From Salisediminibacterium halotolerans (GTDB taxonomy: Bacteria > Bacillota > Bacilli > Bacillales > Salisediminibacteriaceae), in assembly GCF_003814815.1 (NCBI RefSeq), contig NZ_RKQQ01000003.1:372001-436000 (forward strand): a stretch of 64,000 nt of DNA, written 5' to 3'. Positions 24,379 to 32,962 of this stretch are shown here, piece after piece. A program made the translations under genes and the position numbers. The notes beneath the pieces were generated by a model, which was not told where the DNA came from, did not search any database, and saw only the letters and a program-made list of their open reading frames with translations. The number at the start of each line of letters is the position of its first letter. The first letter of the stretch is position 1.

Positions 24379-25319
24379 TGCCGGGGCTTATTCGCAATGA
24401 ATGGATGAAAATATACCGCCGAAAAGGAACAAAAGTGATGGCCGCCCTTCTCATCGCGGTCGTTATCGCTGTCGGGCTGCTCTCGAAATATGCCCTTCCC
24501 GCTCCGGACGAACCGTTTGACGGACAGACGGCAGAAGAGCATCTTCACTTGATTGAACAAGAGCAAAGCGTAAATGATCTTCCTCCGGCTGTAGAAGCGG
24601 AGTTGGCTGAACAGCAGCAATTGTACAATTATTATCTTGAAAAGGATGTTGAACCGATTCCCAATGAACATGTTTGGTCCTTTCTGCTGGATAATCCGCA
24701 GCTCGTGACGTTTATGACGATGTTTACTGTGATTGTCGGTGCCGGAACTGTTGCCGGCGAACATGCGAGCGGTACGATTAAACTGCTGTTGATTCGTCCG
24801 GTTAAACGGGGAAAAATTTTGCTTTCAAAATGGATCGCGACGATGCTGTTTGCTTTGATGATGCTCTTTGTTTTGTTACTCGCAACGGTCGTAAGCGGGT
24901 GGGTTCTTTACGGTTTTTCTGTTGAATCGTACCGGGTCATCGAGCTTGTTAACGGCAGCATTCGCGACATGCCGCTTTGGGAATATACAGCTGCCGTTTA
25001 CGGTTTAGCATTTACAGAGCTTGTGATATTTACAACGTTTGCTTTTATGATTGGAACTGTTTTTCGCAACCAGTCGCTTGCGATTGGTTTATCCCTTGTA
25101 CTTCTCTTTACAGGCGGACAAATCGTCTATTTGCTTAATGATTACGAATGGATAAAATACCTGCTTTTCGCCCATACAAATACGCTGCAGCAATTTCAAG
25201 GCGAGCCGCTGCTTGACGGTGTCACGCCGCTGTTATCCACGCTCATTTTGCTCAGCTATTTTTTCATTTTTGCTGCTGCCGCCTGGATAGTTTTCACCCG
25301 GCGCGATGTTGCTGATTAA
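24378..25319 (+). CDS. ABC-2 type permease
   Basis: This is a 313-residue protein. There is one helix near the N-terminus (about 18-40), a large extracytoplasmic loop (about 45-105), and five more helices. The TVIVGAGTVAGEHASGTIKLLLIRP segment is the classic ABC-2 permease coupling region. It is the partner of the preceding ATPase, with a TGATG start-stop overlap. Confidence 0.88.
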   Translation: MPGLIRNEWMKIYRRKGTKVMAALLIAVVIAVGLLSKYALPAPDEPFDGQTAEEHLHLIEQEQSVNDLPPAVEAELAEQQQLYNYYLEKDVEPIPNEHVWSFLLDNPQLVTFMTMFTVIVGAGTVAGEHASGTIKLLLIRPVKRGKILLSKWIATMLFALMMLFVLLLATVVSGWVLYGFSVESYRVIELVNGSIRDMPLWEYTAAVYGLAFTELVIFTTFAFMIGTVFRNQSLAIGLSLVLLFTGGQIVYLLNDYEWIKYLLFAHTNTLQQFQGEPLLDGVTPLLSTLILLSYFFIFAAAAWIVFTRRDVAD

Positions 25320-25339
25320 ACAAAGGGGGAGGGACAAGT

Positions 25340-25711
25340 ATGCCATCGTTTCATCACGACCGGCCGATATATAAACAAATCAGTGAGATTATTTACGGCC
25401 GGATTTGCCGCGGCCACTTACCTGCAGGGGAGAAGCTGCCGTCTGTCAGAGAATTGGCTGTAGAATTAGGCGTGAACCCCAATACGGTTTCGCGAACGTA
25501 TATTGAATTGGAACGAGAAGGAATTGTGCTGTCAAGGCGGGGGCAAGGGACGTTTGTAACGGAAAATGAGCATGTCATTGACGACTTGCGCACGGCGATT
25601 GCTAAAGAAAAAACGGCTGCGTTTTTAACGCTGATGAATGATATAGGGTTTACTGCAGAAGATACCGTTTCGCTGATTCAGCGAGAAATCAAGGAAGGGG
25701 GGGAGTGTTGA
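25340..25711 (+). CDS. GntR-family regulator, YtrA subfamily
   Basis: This 123-residue repressor has an N-terminal winged helix ([13 protein letters not shown] ... [31 protein letters not shown]) and only a short helical C-terminus, which defines the YtrA subfamily. It is placed between two ABC modules, and the AGTGTA...TACACT repeat at 23420-23443 is its likely target. AGGGGGAGGG lies ahead of the ATG. Its TGA overlaps the next start. Confidence 0.9.
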   Translation: MPSFHHDRPIYKQISEIIYGRICRGHLPAGEKLPSVRELAVELGVNPNTVSRTYIELEREGIVLSRRGQGTFVTENEHVIDDLRTAIAKEKTAAFLTLMNDIGFTAEDTVSLIQREIKEGGEC

Positions 25712-26405
25712 TGACCCGAATTGAAGTCGCAAATGTCCGCAAAAATTATCGGACCAAAAAAGCATTGGCGATTGATCATCTTACGTTTGATCAGCCCGGT
25801 TTAACGGGTGTAATCGGCCCGAACGGGAGCGGGAAGACGACGCTGTTGAAATTATGCGCCGGCCTGATTAGACCGAGCCGGGGATCTGTATGGATTAACG
25901 GAAAAAAAGTAACGCGAGCTGCAGGGGATGCGGTCAGTTTTTCTGCTGAGGATGAGTCGCTGTATGAATTTATGACGGTTCAGGGGAAAATTCGCTTTTG
26001 CAGCAAAGCGATTCCCGGATTTAATGAAGAAAAAGCGGAAAAATGGTCAATGAACTGAAGCTTAACTCTAAGCAAAAAATTGACAGTTTATCGAAGGGGA
26101 ATAAAGCAAAGGTGAAATTTATCATCGCACTGTCCCGGGAATGTCCGGTTCTTTGTCTCGATGAACCGCTCGCCGGATTGGATCCGATCGTGCGCGAGGA
26201 AATTTTGCAGCTGCTGATCAGTTATGTCGATTTGACTCGGCAAACGGTTATTTTGTCGACGCACGAAGTAGCGGAAGTTGAACCGTTTCTTGACCGTGTG
26301 ATTCTGTTAAAAGCCGGCGGGTGCGAACTTGACACAGATGTTGAAGCGCTGCGCACAGAAAAAGGCCAGTCTGTGCTTGAAGCGATGCAGGAGGTGATCA
26401 AATGA
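25711..26405 (+). pseudogene. ABC ATP-binding protein split by a -1 frameshift
   Basis: The first frame (25711-26058) holds Walker [10 protein letters not shown]. The second frame (usable from 26043 to 26405) holds the signature-like LSKGNKAKVK, Walker B LCLDEPLAGLD and the H-loop STHEVAEVE. The two halves join without loss if one base is re-read at the run of five A residues at 26039-26043. This is either a one-base deletion (natural or sequencing) or programmed -1 slippage on an A run. Both halves show good conservation, and the start (AAGGAAGGGG) and the coupled downstream permease are intact, so the lesion is recent or functional. Confidence 0.85.
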
Positions 26406-27217
26406 TCTGGTTTGCCCTTTTGTATAAAGAACTTCAGCAAAGCAGCGCCCGTTTTTTTATCAGTCTTGGTTTAATTTCAGCTGCTTATTTGCTTATGTTT
26501 TGGCTCGTTCATTATGAATTAACGTTGTTATTTTTACTGGCGGCTGCGATTGTCTTTTTTCACGTTTTTTATTTGTTTATCGCCTGGCTGGCAGCATTTT
26601 CGCAAGAATGGCGCAATAAAACGCAGCTGTTTTGGCTGAACCTTCCCTCAGGAGCTGTCCGCCTTCTTTCAGCGAAAATGGCTGCGGGCCTTATACAAAT
26701 GATGGTTTCCTTGGCTTACGCGATGGTTTTCGCTTTCTTTTTGATCCGAAGAATCGCCGCTCAAAATATTTCCGGGAGCCCGGAGTTAGCAGCAACAGTC
26801 AGTGACGGGCTTACAATCGTGCAAACAGTTTATCTTGAATCAGCACCGCTGATCTATGTCTCCGTCATTTATGGCGCGCTTCACCTGGGTTTTGCGGCAG
26901 TGTTCATTTTTCTTGTTTCCAAAGTGATTCGGCCGTTCGGCTGGCTTGCCGGTATTGCTGTGACGATTTTGGCACAGGCCGGTTTATCCTCGCTGCGTTC
27001 AAAGCCGTTTTACGAAACTATGACGGAATGGGGGCAAATTTTTCGGATCGACGGGGTGCGGGAGCGGATTGCAGCGAATATAAACGGTTACAATCAGGCT
27101 GCCGCAGTTGAGACCGGAGAAGTACTTTATATCGGCGAAGTTTTAGCCGCGAGCGGATGGTTTTTATTGCTTTTTGCCCTTTTTGTTTATTTATTTAATC
27201 ACCGCGTACAAGCATAA
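26402..27217 (+). CDS. ABC exporter permease
   Basis: This is a 271-residue, very hydrophobic protein with about six helices and no soluble domain. It overlaps the split ATPase by four bases (ATGA). It resembles permeases of YtrC/D-type operons only in layout; I see no diagnostic motif. A strong terminator ends the operon. Confidence 0.82.
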   Translation: MIWFALLYKELQQSSARFFISLGLISAAYLLMFWLVHYELTLLFLLAAAIVFFHVFYLFIAWLAAFSQEWRNKTQLFWLNLPSGAVRLLSAKMAAGLIQMMVSLAYAMVFAFFLIRRIAAQNISGSPELAATVSDGLTIVQTVYLESAPLIYVSVIYGALHLGFAAVFIFLVSKVIRPFGWLAGIAVTILAQAGLSSLRSKPFYETMTEWGQIFRIDGVRERIAANINGYNQAAAVETGEVLYIGEVLAASGWFLLLFALFVYLFNHRVQA

Positions 27218-27252
27218 ACAAGCAGAGGGATTTTTTCCCTCTGCTTGTTTTA
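27216..27252 (+). terminator. Terminator of the GntR-ABC operon
   Basis: AAACAAGCAGAGGGA and TCCCTCTGCTTGTTT form a 15-bp stem followed by T residues. Confidence 0.92.
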
Positions 27253-27272
27253 AGATGATCACCGAGACCGGG

Positions 27273-27446
27273 TTATTCACGAATCATATAATATGCCATC
27301 ACAATCAGTGTTGCAAAAGCGACAATCACAAACGGCCCGTCGCTCAGCGATCCGCCGTTTCCGTTTTCATCCGCTAACACGGTTGAAGCCGGAGCTAAAA
27401 CCAAGATCATCGTAAACAGTCCGGGAAAACCCCATTGCTTTAACAT
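27273..27446 (-). CDS. Small membrane protein (57 aa)
   Basis: The ATG at 27446 follows GGGGGA. The peptide begins with MLKQWGFPG, has a hydrophobic, signal-like helix ending at VLA, then a short DENGNGG loop and a second helix (about 34-52). Two helices with an outside loop, or a cleaved signal with an anchor, are both possible. The longer open frame from 27512 has no site. The family is unknown. Confidence 0.6.
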   Translation of the reverse strand: MLKQWGFPGLFTMILVLAPASTVLADENGNGGSLSDGPFVIVAFATLIVMAYYMIRE

Positions 27447-27647
27447 GAAAATCCCCCAATCCAGCATAACTGTTATCATTAACATTATATAAATAATAAA
27501 AAAAAGAAGCAATTAAAATTTGTCGATTTTGTGAAAATGCCGCAAAATTTTACGGAAATGTAATCGCATATACGCGCATTACATGGTACTCTGTACTCAG
27601 GATAAAAGACAGGTGAAAGAAAAGTCACCGCTAGGAGTGAGTGTGAA

Positions 27648-28547
27648 GTGAGCAGAGACGAAAAAGGGATATTGTTAGAAAGCGGCACGAATGAATTAGA
27701 AGTGATCATGTTTACGGTCGGAAGCGGGACCTTCGGAATTAATGTTATGAAAGTCCGAGAAATTTTACAGCCTGTCGATGTTACACTCATGCCGCATATG
27801 CACCCGCATGTGCAAGGGATTATCCGCCTGCGTGAAGAAATCATTCCTGTGATTGATTTGGCTAAGGCGATCGGTTTTTCCCAACCGGAACAATCGTCTG
27901 CGGATAAATTGATTGTTGCGGAGATGAACCAAATGAAAGTGGCCCTGCATGTCCATTCAGTATCGCGTATTCACCGGATTTCTTGGGAACAAATTGAAAA
28001 AACCGGAACACTCGGGCAAGGGCTTGACGATGTAACGATCGGCGTTATTAAAATGGAAGCTAATATGATTTTGATGCTGGACTACGAAAAAATTGTTTAT
28101 GATATTTTGCCTGAAAACGGGATGAAGTCAGCAGCGGTTGATACGAGCCGAGCCGCAAAGCGAAAAAATAAAACCATTTTGCTGGCGGAAGATTCATCCA
28201 TTTTACGTGAATTGCTTAAGAACACATTGACCGAAGCCGGTTATGAAAAGTTAATGTTTACTCAAGACGGCAAAGAAGCGCTTGAGACGCTTGATTCAAG
28301 TCATGACAAGGGGGAGATCGATGCGGTCATTACAGATATTGAGATGCCGCTGATGGATGGTCATCATTTAACTAAATTGTTAAAAGAGGAACGCGGCCGC
28401 CGGGAGCTGCCCGTATTGATTTTTTCATCTCTTATTACAGGTGATTTGTATCATAAAGGGGAACGCGTCGGCGCTGATGCTCAGATCAGCAAGCCGGAAA
28501 TCGCCAATCTCGTCGAAGAGCTTGATAGACTGTTGGCGGTGAAGTAA
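27648..28547 (+). CDS. cheV: Chemotaxis coupling protein CheV
   Basis: This is a 299-residue CheW-REC fusion. The CheW domain (about 12-155) contains FGINVMKVREIL and HPHVQGIIRLREEIIPVIDL. The receiver domain (about 172-297) contains the acidic pair LAEDSS and the phospho-acceptor Asp230 in VITDIEMPLMDG. CheV couples receptors to CheA and takes part in adaptation. GTG start with AGGAG about 11 bases ahead. No other chemotaxis genes are nearby, as is common for cheV. Confidence 0.95.
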   Translation: MSRDEKGILLESGTNELEVIMFTVGSGTFGINVMKVREILQPVDVTLMPHMHPHVQGIIRLREEIIPVIDLAKAIGFSQPEQSSADKLIVAEMNQMKVALHVHSVSRIHRISWEQIEKTGTLGQGLDDVTIGVIKMEANMILMLDYEKIVYDILPENGMKSAAVDTSRAAKRKNKTILLAEDSSILRELLKNTLTEAGYEKLMFTQDGKEALETLDSSHDKGEIDAVITDIEMPLMDGHHLTKLLKEERGRRELPVLIFSSLITGDLYHKGERVGADAQISKPEIANLVEELDRLLAVK

Positions 28548-28554
28548 GAGAAGT

Positions 28555-28583
28555 AAGAACTGTATTTTTACAGTTCTTTTTTT
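28555..28583 (+). terminator. Terminator after cheV
   Basis: AAGAACTGTA-TTTT-TACAGTTCTT then TTTTT. Confidence 0.9.
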
Positions 28584-28609
28584 ATTGTCGAGATTGTTGC
28601 AAAACAATG

Positions 28610-28638
28610 TTGTGTATTAACTATTGTTATAGTACAAT
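28610..28638 (+). promoter_or_regulatory. Promoter of the YhfH-like gene
   Basis: TTGTGT and TACAAT are separated by 17 bp, 31 bp ahead of the ATG. Confidence 0.65.
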
Positions 28639-28669
28639 GTAAACAACAAATTAAAGGAGGGCGAAAAAG

Positions 28670-28801
28670 ATGTTAATGTCGAGCGTCGAATTTTTTCAAA
28701 AATTGCCTGCAAAACAATGCAGCACGTGCGGAGAAAAGATTGAAGAAATGCATGAATGCTATTCGAACGAATGCGAAAAGTGCTCATCTGCGAAGCTGTA
28801 A
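28670..28801 (+). CDS. yhfH: YhfH-like small zinc-ribbon protein (43 aa)
   Basis: ATG at 28670 follows AAAGGAGGG. The peptide starts MLMSSVEFFQKLPAK and has four metal-ligand Cys plus one: C-x2-C (residues 17, 20), C30, C35 and C38. This is the layout of the Bacillus YhfH family, a probable small zinc-binding protein of unknown role. It has its own promoter, and the terminator behind it was split by element B. Confidence 0.85.
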   Translation: MLMSSVEFFQKLPAKQCSTCGEKIEEMHECYSNECEKCSSAKL

Positions 28802-28850
28802 GCAGCAGCTGACAGAAGCAGGATCATCTTTTTTGCCGCTGACGTGAGAA

Positions 28851-28884
28851 AAGAGCTGTGATCATCCTAATGATCACAGCTCTT
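28851..28884. repeat. Terminator hairpin, left copy flanking element B
   Basis: AAGAGCTGTGATCAT-CCTA-ATGATCACAGCTCTT, a 15-bp perfect stem. On the minus strand it is followed by TTTTCTC. A second copy lies at 29322-29353. Confidence 0.9.
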
Positions 28885-29321
28885 AGAGTGTGGACAAAGT
28901 CATGACATCAATCGATATCCTATTAAAAGGAACGGATGACGACGCAACGTCCGTCTTCTTTCACCTGAAGGTATCACTGCGACATCGGCTCAAAAAGACT
29001 TCGCCGTGTCTTACTAGTCCGCGGGCGAGCGCCGAGCCGCTTCGGGCTTAGCCCTGCAGGGTCTCGCTTGTCTCCCTATCCCGCAGGATTAAGCCGGGAT
29101 GCTGGGTCATCCTGCTTGTTTCAAACAGCGCAGTGTCAATTTTGTTCTGCTAAGTAAGAAAGCCACGCAACCGCTTTCTCCGACGCCTCCGGGAAAGCAA
29201 GAGACGAAGATCCGCATTCGGCGATCTAAGACCGCCGAATGCTAGCTGAGTCCTTGCCCGGGGCAAGCGGAGGTTAGCGGTTGCGTGGCTTACGTCAAAA
29301 TAATCGTTATCCTACAACTTG
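28885..29321 (+). mobile_element. Non-coding structured repeat element, copy B
   Basis: This copy is about 437 bp, in the same orientation as copy C. It starts with GTGTGGACAAAGTCATGAC. It contains the conserved CCGCGGGCGAGCGCCGAGCC block, the CTTGCCCGGGGCAAG palindrome (29253-29267) and the long stem AGCCACGCAACCGCT (29161-29175) pairing perfectly with 29276-29290. The segment around 29120-29160 differs from copies A and C. No conserved open frame was seen. It accounts for most of the 570-bp gap between the YhfH-like gene and the oxidoreductase operon. Confidence 0.85.
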
Positions 29322-29353
29322 AGAGCTGTGATCATCCCAATGATCACAGCTCT
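29322..29353. repeat. Terminator hairpin, right copy flanking element B
   Basis: The same stem as 28851-28884 with one loop change (CCCA for CCTA), followed by TTTTT on the plus strand. Together the two copies keep one terminator for each convergent transcript. Confidence 0.9.
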
Positions 29354-29372
29354 TTTTGGGTTTCTGTGCAGT

Positions 29373-31667
29373 CTAAATAAGAGGTGTTTCGTGTTTTGTC
29401 TTCAGGATTTTCCAGCGGCGCTCTACTTCTTCTTCAAATGAGCTGAGCAACTTGTTGTTTTCCTCTTTGAGCAAGTGTTTGGTTTTACCCATATAGCCGA
29501 GCCATTCGGACAAATCAACACGTTTTTTCTTTGCTTCAGGGTCATACGTGATCAAAGTTTCGCCGCGTTCGATTTCATAAAGAGGGAAGAAACACGATTC
29601 AACCGCAGCTTTCATGATTTTTTCACCGTCGCGGTCGTTGCTCTTCCAGTTAAGCGGACAAGTGATCAGCAGCTTGCCGTAAACGAGTCCCTCGTTTTGC
29701 GCATACCATTGTGCTTTCGCTGCTTTTTTGATGAGATCTTGCGGGTACGCTTCAGTGCCGGTGAAAACATACGGAATATTTGTCGCAGCCATAATTTGCG
29801 CTGTATCTTTATGGTGGAACGCTTTGCCTTGTTTTTCTTTGCCGACGCCGGTAGTGCTTGTCATATGGCCGATCGGTGTCGAGTAGGACATTTGTGATCC
29901 GGTGTTCATATACCCTTCATTATCATACTCTAAAATGATCATCTTGTGGTTTCTCAAGGCAGTACCGATCGCTGATCCCATCCCGATATCCATGCCGCCG
30001 TCGCCGGTCACCATGACAAAGGTGAAGTCGTCATCAATATCTACTTCGCCGCGGTCTTTCATTTCAAAGAAAGCTTCAACGGTTCCTGAAAGAGTCGCCG
30101 GACCGCTTTGGAAAAGGTTGTGAATAAACGGCTGTTTATGCGAACTGTACGGGTAGGCCGTCGTGACGACGTAGCCGCAGCCGGTGTGAAACAAGATGAC
30201 AGCATCCCCTTCAATCCCCTTGAAAAACAGCTCGAGTCCGGGGAAAATTCCGCAGCCCGGGCAGGCGCCGTGACCCGATGCGAACCGTTTCGGTTTCGTC
30301 GTTAATTGACGCAAAGGCGGCACTTTAACTTTCAGTTTGTTCGTTTCTTCATCTTCCGTGACTTTGATTAAACCGGAGTTGTAAACATCTTTTGTTTGCG
30401 GTTCGATGACCGGCTGCAGTTTCAGTTCTTCTTTGCCGGGGACGATGCCGTAGTAATCAAACGGTTTTTCTATTTCTCCGGTTGCCGCGGCGTCGATGGC
30501 GAGCTGGAAGAAGGCTTCCGCGTCATCGGCGTAAAAATCTTTGCCGCCGAGGCCGAATACACGGCTTAACACTAACGTGTTATTGTCCGGGTCTTCTTGC
30601 AGCGCAGATTTAATTTCGTGCGTCAGATTGGCGCCGTTTGCGCCGTATGAATCGGCGCGCTCACCGACAAGCACCGCTTTGACATTTTTCAATGCCTGGC
30701 GGATATCTTCAGACGGGAACGGACGGATGACGTTTGGACTGATAACGCCGGCTTTAACACCTTCGTTTCGAAGGCGGTCGACCACGTCTTTTGCCGATTC
30801 CGCCGCAGAGTTTAATAAGAACAAGGCTACTTCTGCGTCTTCCATGCCGTATTGATCAAGAATGCTGTAGCTGCGTCCGGAAATTTCTTCGTATTCTTCG
30901 GCGACTTCTTTATAAACATCGTAAGCACGATAAAGAGCTTCCGACTGCTGAAAATGATTGTTCAGCAAATCGTCGCCGTTCATGTGCGCGCCGATCGTTA
31001 CCGGCTGTTCTTTATTAATCGACGTCGGATATCCTTCCGGAGCTTCGCCGACAAACGCTTGGACCGGTTCGCGGTCTTTGAATAAATCGACTTTTCGCTT
31101 TTGGTGAGATGTGAAAAAGCCGTCGTAAGCGACTATAACCGGAAGGCGAACATCGCTGTGTTCAGCAATCTTCAGCGCCATAATATTTAAATCGTAAACT
31201 TCCTGCGGCGTGCGGGCTGTTAAGATGACCCAGCCGGTATTTAAACCGTAGTATAGATCAGAATGATCGCCGCGGATATCGAGCGGTCCGCTGACAGCGC
31301 GGGTGACGAGGTTTAACACCATCGGAAAGCGCAAGCCGGACTGTGCGGGGAGCTGTTCGATCATATACAAAAAACCGTTCGCGCTTGTGGCGTTAAAGAC
31401 CCTTGCGCCGGTGGTGGCAGCGCCGAAACAAATACCGGCCGATCCGTGCTCGCCGTCGGCGGCAATCAATTCAATGTCATGCATGCCTTTCGAAGCCATC
31501 ATGTCCAAATATTGAGCGACTTCCGTTGACGGTGTGATCGGAAAGTATCCCATCACGTGATAGTTAATTTGCGCTGCGGCCATCGCAGCCATCTCGTTTC
31601 CGGATTCAAACGTTTGAACTTGTTCCGGCTTTGTTTTTTTCGTGACATTCTTTTCAGTCATCGCCAT
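29373..31667 (-). CDS. 2-oxoacid:acceptor oxidoreductase, fused alpha-beta subunit
   Basis: This 764-residue chain joins an alpha part (about 20-420) to a TPP-binding beta part (about 460-764). The alpha part carries GYFPITPSTEVAQYL, NATSANG and the domain II segment. The beta part has HGACPGCGIFPGLE, GCGYV, and the TPP-Mg motif GDGGMDIGMG...N. Such enzymes oxidise a 2-oxoacid to acyl-CoA and reduce ferredoxin or flavodoxin. The order resembles pyruvate or aryl-glyoxylate oxidoreductases; the substrate is not settled. ATG at 31667 overlaps the upstream stop (TAATG) with AGGAGG ahead, so the two subunits are translationally coupled. Confidence 0.88.
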   Translation of the reverse strand: MAMTEKNVTKKTKPEQVQTFESGNEMAAMAAAQINYHVMGYFPITPSTEVAQYLDMMASKGMHDIELIAADGEHGSAGICFGAATTGARVFNATSANGFLYMIEQLPAQSGLRFPMVLNLVTRAVSGPLDIRGDHSDLYYGLNTGWVILTARTPQEVYDLNIMALKIAEHSDVRLPVIVAYDGFFTSHQKRKVDLFKDREPVQAFVGEAPEGYPTSINKEQPVTIGAHMNGDDLLNNHFQQSEALYRAYDVYKEVAEEYEEISGRSYSILDQYGMEDAEVALFLLNSAAESAKDVVDRLRNEGVKAGVISPNVIRPFPSEDIRQALKNVKAVLVGERADSYGANGANLTHEIKSALQEDPDNNTLVLSRVFGLGGKDFYADDAEAFFQLAIDAAATGEIEKPFDYYGIVPGKEELKLQPVIEPQTKDVYNSGLIKVTEDEETNKLKVKVPPLRQLTTKPKRFASGHGACPGCGIFPGLELFFKGIEGDAVILFHTGCGYVVTTAYPYSSHKQPFIHNLFQSGPATLSGTVEAFFEMKDRGEVDIDDDFTFVMVTGDGGMDIGMGSAIGTALRNHKMIILEYDNEGYMNTGSQMSYSTPIGHMTSTTGVGKEKQGKAFHHKDTAQIMAATNIPYVFTGTEAYPQDLIKKAAKAQWYAQNEGLVYGKLLITCPLNWKSNDRDGEKIMKAAVESCFFPLYEIERGETLITYDPEAKKKRVDLSEWLGYMGKTKHLLKEENNKLLSSFEEEVERRWKILKTKHETPLI

Positions 31668-32680
31668 TATTTCATACCTCCTGATACGAGCGGAAAGTTA
31701 TGCTTTACACGGTGTTCATCGGCATAGCCTTTTTCTTCAACCATATCGGCGAGCGCGTCGGTCGGGCAGGCGTCGACACATTTGAGGCAGCCTTTGCAGT
31801 ACTGGTAATCAATCCCTTTTAAAAACATTTGCGGTCGGCCTTTTTTATCTTCTCCTTGTTCCCAAACAAAGCAGTAATCGGGACAAACCGTATCGCACTG
31901 AGCGCAATGAATACAGCTGTCGGCACGATACTCCGGCAAATAGCCTGTGCGCGAACCGCTCAAATCTTTTTCGATACTGTTTGCTTGAGCGCTGATAATG
32001 CCGCCGATTTCCTGGGTTTCATAACCTAGACGCGGCTGCGGCCGGGTGAAAGATTTATTTACAGCTTCTGCTGGAACATCGAACGTTTTAAACTGTACTT
32101 CATTGTATCCGCGGTCAAACGTACGCAAATTCGGTTCGACAAGGTGCGGATATTTTTTTTCAAATGTCGTGCGGATGACACCGCGCATATGCTCAGCATC
32201 GAGGAAATCGAGAATGCGGTAAAGCGCCCCGAGCATGGCGGTATTCACTTTCGTTTTTTCTTCGTTGGCGATTTTTAACGCGTCAACTTGAGCGACCGTT
32301 CCGTACTCAAGCCCTAAATCCTGCTTGATCGTTTCAAAATCGCTTTCTGTATTAACGAGTACGACGCCGTCAGCTTTGAGACCGCTTACAACATCGACCA
32401 TTTTATATAATGCTTCGTGAAAAACACCGATCACATGAGGTTCTTCAATCGGTGAATGATCGCGGATTTCTACATCCGGATCGCAGTAACGTACAAACGA
32501 TTTGACAGGGGATCCTTTTTTCTCTGAACCGTATGAAGAGAAATTGGATCCATTTAATCCGTGGCCGATTACCCCCGCTTCCGCCAGCATTTTTCCTGCG
32601 AGATTGGCTCCGAGTCCGCCGATCGATTCGAGACGGATTTCAAAAAAGCCAAGCTCATTTTTCTTTGGTAAAATTGACAT
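31667..32680 (-). CDS. 2-oxoacid:acceptor oxidoreductase, fused gamma-delta subunit
   Basis: This is a 337-residue chain. The gamma domain (about 10-190) has IGGLGANLAGKMLAEAG; the C-terminal delta part (about 255-320) has two ferredoxin motifs, CIHCAQCDTVCPDYC and CKGCLKCVDACPTDA, for two [4Fe-4S] clusters that pass electrons to the acceptor. ATG 32680 follows AAAGGGGA; the TTG at 32698 is too early. It is the first gene of a two-gene operon. Upstream the minus-strand leader has a TATACT -10 box, a poor -35 box and two TTTGTGAA repeats. Confidence 0.9.
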   Translation of the reverse strand: MSILPKKNELGFFEIRLESIGGLGANLAGKMLAEAGVIGHGLNGSNFSSYGSEKKGSPVKSFVRYCDPDVEIRDHSPIEEPHVIGVFHEALYKMVDVVSGLKADGVVLVNTESDFETIKQDLGLEYGTVAQVDALKIANEEKTKVNTAMLGALYRILDFLDAEHMRGVIRTTFEKKYPHLVEPNLRTFDRGYNEVQFKTFDVPAEAVNKSFTRPQPRLGYETQEIGGIISAQANSIEKDLSGSRTGYLPEYRADSCIHCAQCDTVCPDYCFVWEQGEDKKGRPQMFLKGIDYQYCKGCLKCVDACPTDALADMVEEKGYADEHRVKHNFPLVSGGMK

Positions 32681-32724
32681 GTGACAATCCCCTTTCAAAG
32701 TAATTGCATAACTCCCTTATCCGA

Positions 32725-32730
32725 AGTATA
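32725..32730 (-). promoter_or_regulatory. -10 box of the oxidoreductase operon
   Basis: TATACT on the minus strand about 45 bp ahead of the start. No good -35 box is seen at the proper distance, which suggests an activator. Confidence 0.45.
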
Positions 32731-32769
32731 GAAAATATTCGCATAGAAAGATATGATTTGCGTCACACT

Positions 32770-32850
32770 TTCACAAAATGTTTAAATTTAATTACTGCTA
32801 CACTTTTTTTAAAAGATCGAAAAATCCCGTCTTGCTCTGCTTTTCACAAA
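32770..32850 (-). promoter_or_regulatory. Two TTTGTGAA repeats upstream of the oxidoreductase operon
   Basis: On the minus strand TTTGTGAA occurs at 32777-32770 and 32850-32843, 73 bp apart. It resembles the ResD consensus TTTGTGAAT known from B. subtilis. A similar motif lies at 4347-4340 in the selD leader. The call is tentative. Confidence 0.35.
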
Positions 32851-32962
32851 GTGACAGATATATGGTACAGATAATCATTGAAAATAGTACAGCATGGTAC
32901 AGTTTATTTTTTTCGAATGAAAATTCATCTTGGTTAATGCTTAATAGAAAGAGGAGATAAAA

